From positions 1,178,001-1,242,000 of the forward strand of contig NZ_CP043420.1 in NCBI RefSeq assembly GCF_008247605.1: a stretch of 64,000 bases of DNA. Direction: 5' to 3'. A program made the position numbers and the translations under genes. Positions 62,108 to 64,000 of this stretch are shown here, in pieces (position 1 is the first letter of the stretch; every line of letters starts with the position of its first letter). Source of the DNA: Kushneria phosphatilytica. Its GTDB lineage: Bacteria > Pseudomonadota > Gammaproteobacteria > Pseudomonadales > Halomonadaceae. A model generated the notes under the pieces. That model was not told where the DNA came from. It saw nothing but the letters and a program-made list of their open reading frames with translations, and searched no databases.

Positions 62108-63328
62108 TCAACCATTCCAAGTGGCTGAAACGCAAAATTCATAGAGCTCTTTTTTACTGTTTCTTTTTCTAACTATCCTCGATGATACATTTTTGTATCC
62201 GAGAGAATGTAATGAAGATTCAAATATCTGCTCAGAATCCACCAGATTACCATAGAATGATGAGTTGCCTACTATGTAATCTATTTTTGCTCCATGATTA
62301 AGGTGATTTCTTAAGCTAGAGAAATGGCTGTGCATATCGTAGAAATACTTATGGACATACCTGGCCATCAGTTCGGCGTTTTTATTTTCAGCATTTAAAA
62401 TCTTTTCGCAAACAGCTAAGAGACTTTCGGGAAGATTCACATTATCAGGAGCCCAGTCCTTAAGTTTGCTCGTGGCCGTTCCCCAAGTTCCACCTATCGC
62501 ACGCCAATCAAGCTCACCTGCTTCTTGCTTCTCATTAAGGAACTTTGTCCAATACATGTATGGGCGAAGCTCACGGATGTAGCTCATCCTGTTTGGGTAA
62601 GGAGGAGAGGTTATTACATGGTCATAAGTATTATCGCCCAAGGCGTCTAGAGTCCTAGAGTCACCTAGGAAAAACCCTGCCTTACCTGTAAGATTGGATT
62701 TGGCGCTAAAAGTAATAGCTTCAACTATGTCTTTGAAAAGAAGTTTTATTTGGTTAATTTCATATCTGGTGACCTTATCTTTAAAGGACATTGAAACATG
62801 ATTGAAGTCAGCGGAAGATGTTTCAATCATTAGCCTGCAAAAACTAATCCATGCGAGTGAGCTGTACTTATTCTCGCTAGGCTCTCCAAACTCATCAACA
62901 ATAGAAGACCTTAAAGCACACAGTAGTGGCAGAGTATGCCCGCACCACCATCTTTCGATGTTATGTATTTTAGGTGCCCAGTTTTCAATTTCTAAAAACT
63001 GAGGGAGGTTGTTAATGACACGGTCAATGCGCGCTTCTAATGCTTCAATCTCATTCTCTTCAAACTGAGCGCACTTAGCATTTCCGAACCAAACAAGAAA
63101 TGGATTAATGTCCAATGAGTCAGAAGCCATGCCGCTTTCAGAAGCACACAAGCCCGTAGTGGCCGTGCCAGAAAAAGGTTCTAGGATTCTTGCCCTCCTA
63201 GGAGTTTCTTCTACAAGCTCCTGCACAAGTTTTACGGAATATGCGGGGGTTAGCCTTAGCCATCCATGTCTTCCCATTTCTTTATTGAATCGGAAAGTGT
63301 AATCAGATCTTTGTTTAACAGATAGCAT
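62108..63328 (-). CDS. Type II DNA methyltransferase (TSPPY family)
   Basis: A 406-aa amino-methyltransferase. Motif I is EPFSGTATTGL (50-60) and motif IV is TSPPY (240-244), typical of enzymes that methylate N4-cytosine or N6-adenine. The roughly 180 residues between the motifs probably hold the target-recognition part. Its ATG overlaps the TAA of the nuclease gene by one base, so the two are translationally linked. The gene is AT-rich compared with the chromosome, a sign of acquisition. Confidence 0.88.
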   Translation of the reverse strand: MLSVKQRSDYTFRFNKEMGRHGWLRLTPAYSVKLVQELVEETPRRARILEPFSGTATTGLCASESGMASDSLDINPFLVWFGNAKCAQFEENEIEALEARIDRVINNLPQFLEIENWAPKIHNIERWWCGHTLPLLCALRSSIVDEFGEPSENKYSSLAWISFCRLMIETSSADFNHVSMSFKDKVTRYEINQIKLLFKDIVEAITFSAKSNLTGKAGFFLGDSRTLDALGDNTYDHVITSPPYPNRMSYIRELRPYMYWTKFLNEKQEAGELDWRAIGGTWGTATSKLKDWAPDNVNLPESLLAVCEKILNAENKNAELMARYVHKYFYDMHSHFSSLRNHLNHGAKIDYIVGNSSFYGNLVDSEQIFESSLHSLGYKNVSSRIVRKRNSKKELYEFCVSATWNG

Positions 63329-64000
63329 TACTCAGCTCTCAGTAATTTTTCCAAAACCATTTCTATTTGCATGCGCAATTCTTCCGAATTTCTCTCAAAA
63401 AAAGCTGCCATATCATACCCCAGAACTTGTCTACAGAATGCAAATAGAGAAATGTTTGGGTTGTCATTATTGAGGCCTACGAGTATACCACAACTATTGT
63501 TTCTGTACCTAACTACTATGTCATTATCAATTTGGGATGAAAAGACTGAGAAAACAGGAAGGTAGCCTTTAGACCAAGCAACTGTAGCATTGTCTATATC
63601 GCCATTTTGGCGTTTGCTATCCTTGCTTTTATAGCCTTGTCTTACTTCAAAGACTATGCCGTTCGGTGGGTATTGAACTTGTAACCCATCACAATAGTTT
63701 CGTAGCCAAGATTCTGTGGCTGCTTTAACCTCGTTATTGACAACTTCGTCTAGTTTTAAGCGGCCATCCAGTGAAAGAGTTTTATCTTTGCCAGACCTTG
63801 TTTGAGCAGTATAAGACCAAGTGGCTAAAGCGCGATCATTGTAGCCAGTCTGATCAAAAATTATTTCCCTGAATAAGCGCTCACAACCTATACCGATTTG
63901 CCTATAAACTGAAGTCATGCCGCCCGCAGCTTTGTGTGCAGCATACATTAAATCACTATTAACACCTATCCAGGAATAGAATGGGTCATCCCCGTATATT
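63328..64000 (-). CDS. Type II restriction endonuclease, possibly ApaLI-like (5' end beyond window)
   Basis: An AT-rich gene whose reading frame stays open to the window edge. A 206-aa form from ATG 63948 is possible, but upstream codons (WIGVNSDLMYAAHKAAGG) look coding, so the true start is probably outside. GIVFEVRQGYKSKDSKRQNG resembles the catalytic E-x-K core of PD-(D/E)XK nucleases and recalls the ApaLI family. The paired methyltransferase supports the restriction role. The recognition site is not known. Confidence 0.7.
   Translation of the reverse strand, partial: IYGDDPFYSWIGVNSDLMYAAHKAAGGMTSVYRQIGIGCERLFREIIFDQTGYNDRALATWSYTAQTRSGKDKTLSLDGRLKLDEVVNNEVKAATESWLRNYCDGLQVQYPPNGIVFEVRQGYKSKDSKRQNGDIDNATVAWSKGYLPVFSVFSSQIDNDIVVRYRNNSCGILVGLNNDNPNISLFAFCRQVLGYDMAAFFERNSEELRMQIEMVLEKLLRAE

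Noticed and set aside
57777..64000. Complete prophage
   Set aside because: There are no capsid, tail, terminase or lysis genes; the replication, TraJ and R-M content fits a mobilisable element better.

Overview
The window looks like a chromosome segment of a moderately halophilic gammaproteobacterium, most likely Halomonadaceae. This rests on the RpoD C-terminus, the high GC content, the complete glycine-betaine catabolic gene set and the general gene style. It opens with the last 40 codons of rpoD (1-123) and ends inside a lower-GC integrated element (about 57777-64000).

Region 1 (1-12.4 kb) holds a DsdC-like LysR regulator divergent from a one-chain iron-sulfur L-serine dehydratase. A second LysR gene follows, then a minus-strand operon: DUF1445 protein, TRAP transporter DctP-DctQ-DctM, DUF2848 protein and an amidase-signature hydrolase, with a third LysR gene upstream. 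This is a transport and catabolic unit for an unidentified small acid or amide. A GlxA/GbdR-type AraC regulator follows, convergent with an XRE-cupin/AzlC/AzlD operon.

Region 2 (13.7-42.3 kb) is essentially the betaine-to-glycine pathway with its formaldehyde disposal. It contains a dipeptidase-like protein, a DUF5943 protein, DgcA-DgcB (dimethylglycine demethylation) with a dedicated ETF pair, GbcA/GbcB (betaine monooxygenase), glutathione-independent formaldehyde dehydrogenase, the SoxBDAG sarcosine oxidase operon, and glutathione-dependent formaldehyde dehydrogenase plus S-formylglutathione hydrolase. Betaine goes to dimethylglycine, sarcosine and glycine; the released formaldehyde has two routes to formate; serine made from glycine could go to pyruvate through the dehydratase at 1298. 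Interspersed are an HNH nuclease, a LapG-like protease, a DUF421 protein, Tag glycosylase, a Yip1-like membrane protein, an IDO-like 2OG-Fe dioxygenase, a PAS-GGDEF-EAL protein and a Crp/Fnr regulator.

Region 3 (42.4-57.7 kb) has MtgA, a DUF4168 protein, a sugar-porter MFS protein and an AEC permease. It also has a radical-SAM/UDG-linked DNA-repair pair behind a near-consensus LexA box, a siderophore unit (exporter behind a Fur-like box, FhuCDB uptake, phosphopantetheinyl transferase), LpxO, an aldo/keto reductase and a YceI protein.

Region 4 (57.7-64 kb) is a mobile element next to a CAU-anticodon tRNA gene (probably tRNA-Ile2). In order: tyrosine integrase, a zinc-motif/HTH protein of unknown function, a small HTH protein, a replication-like protein whose own gene carries an iteron-like repeat cluster, a tiny membrane ORF, a tandem array of 10-bp repeats, an oriT-like nested inverted repeat, an RP4 TraJ-like relaxosome protein without a visible relaxase, and a type II restriction-modification pair that runs off the window end. 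All functional calls were made by reading the sequence; no database search was run.
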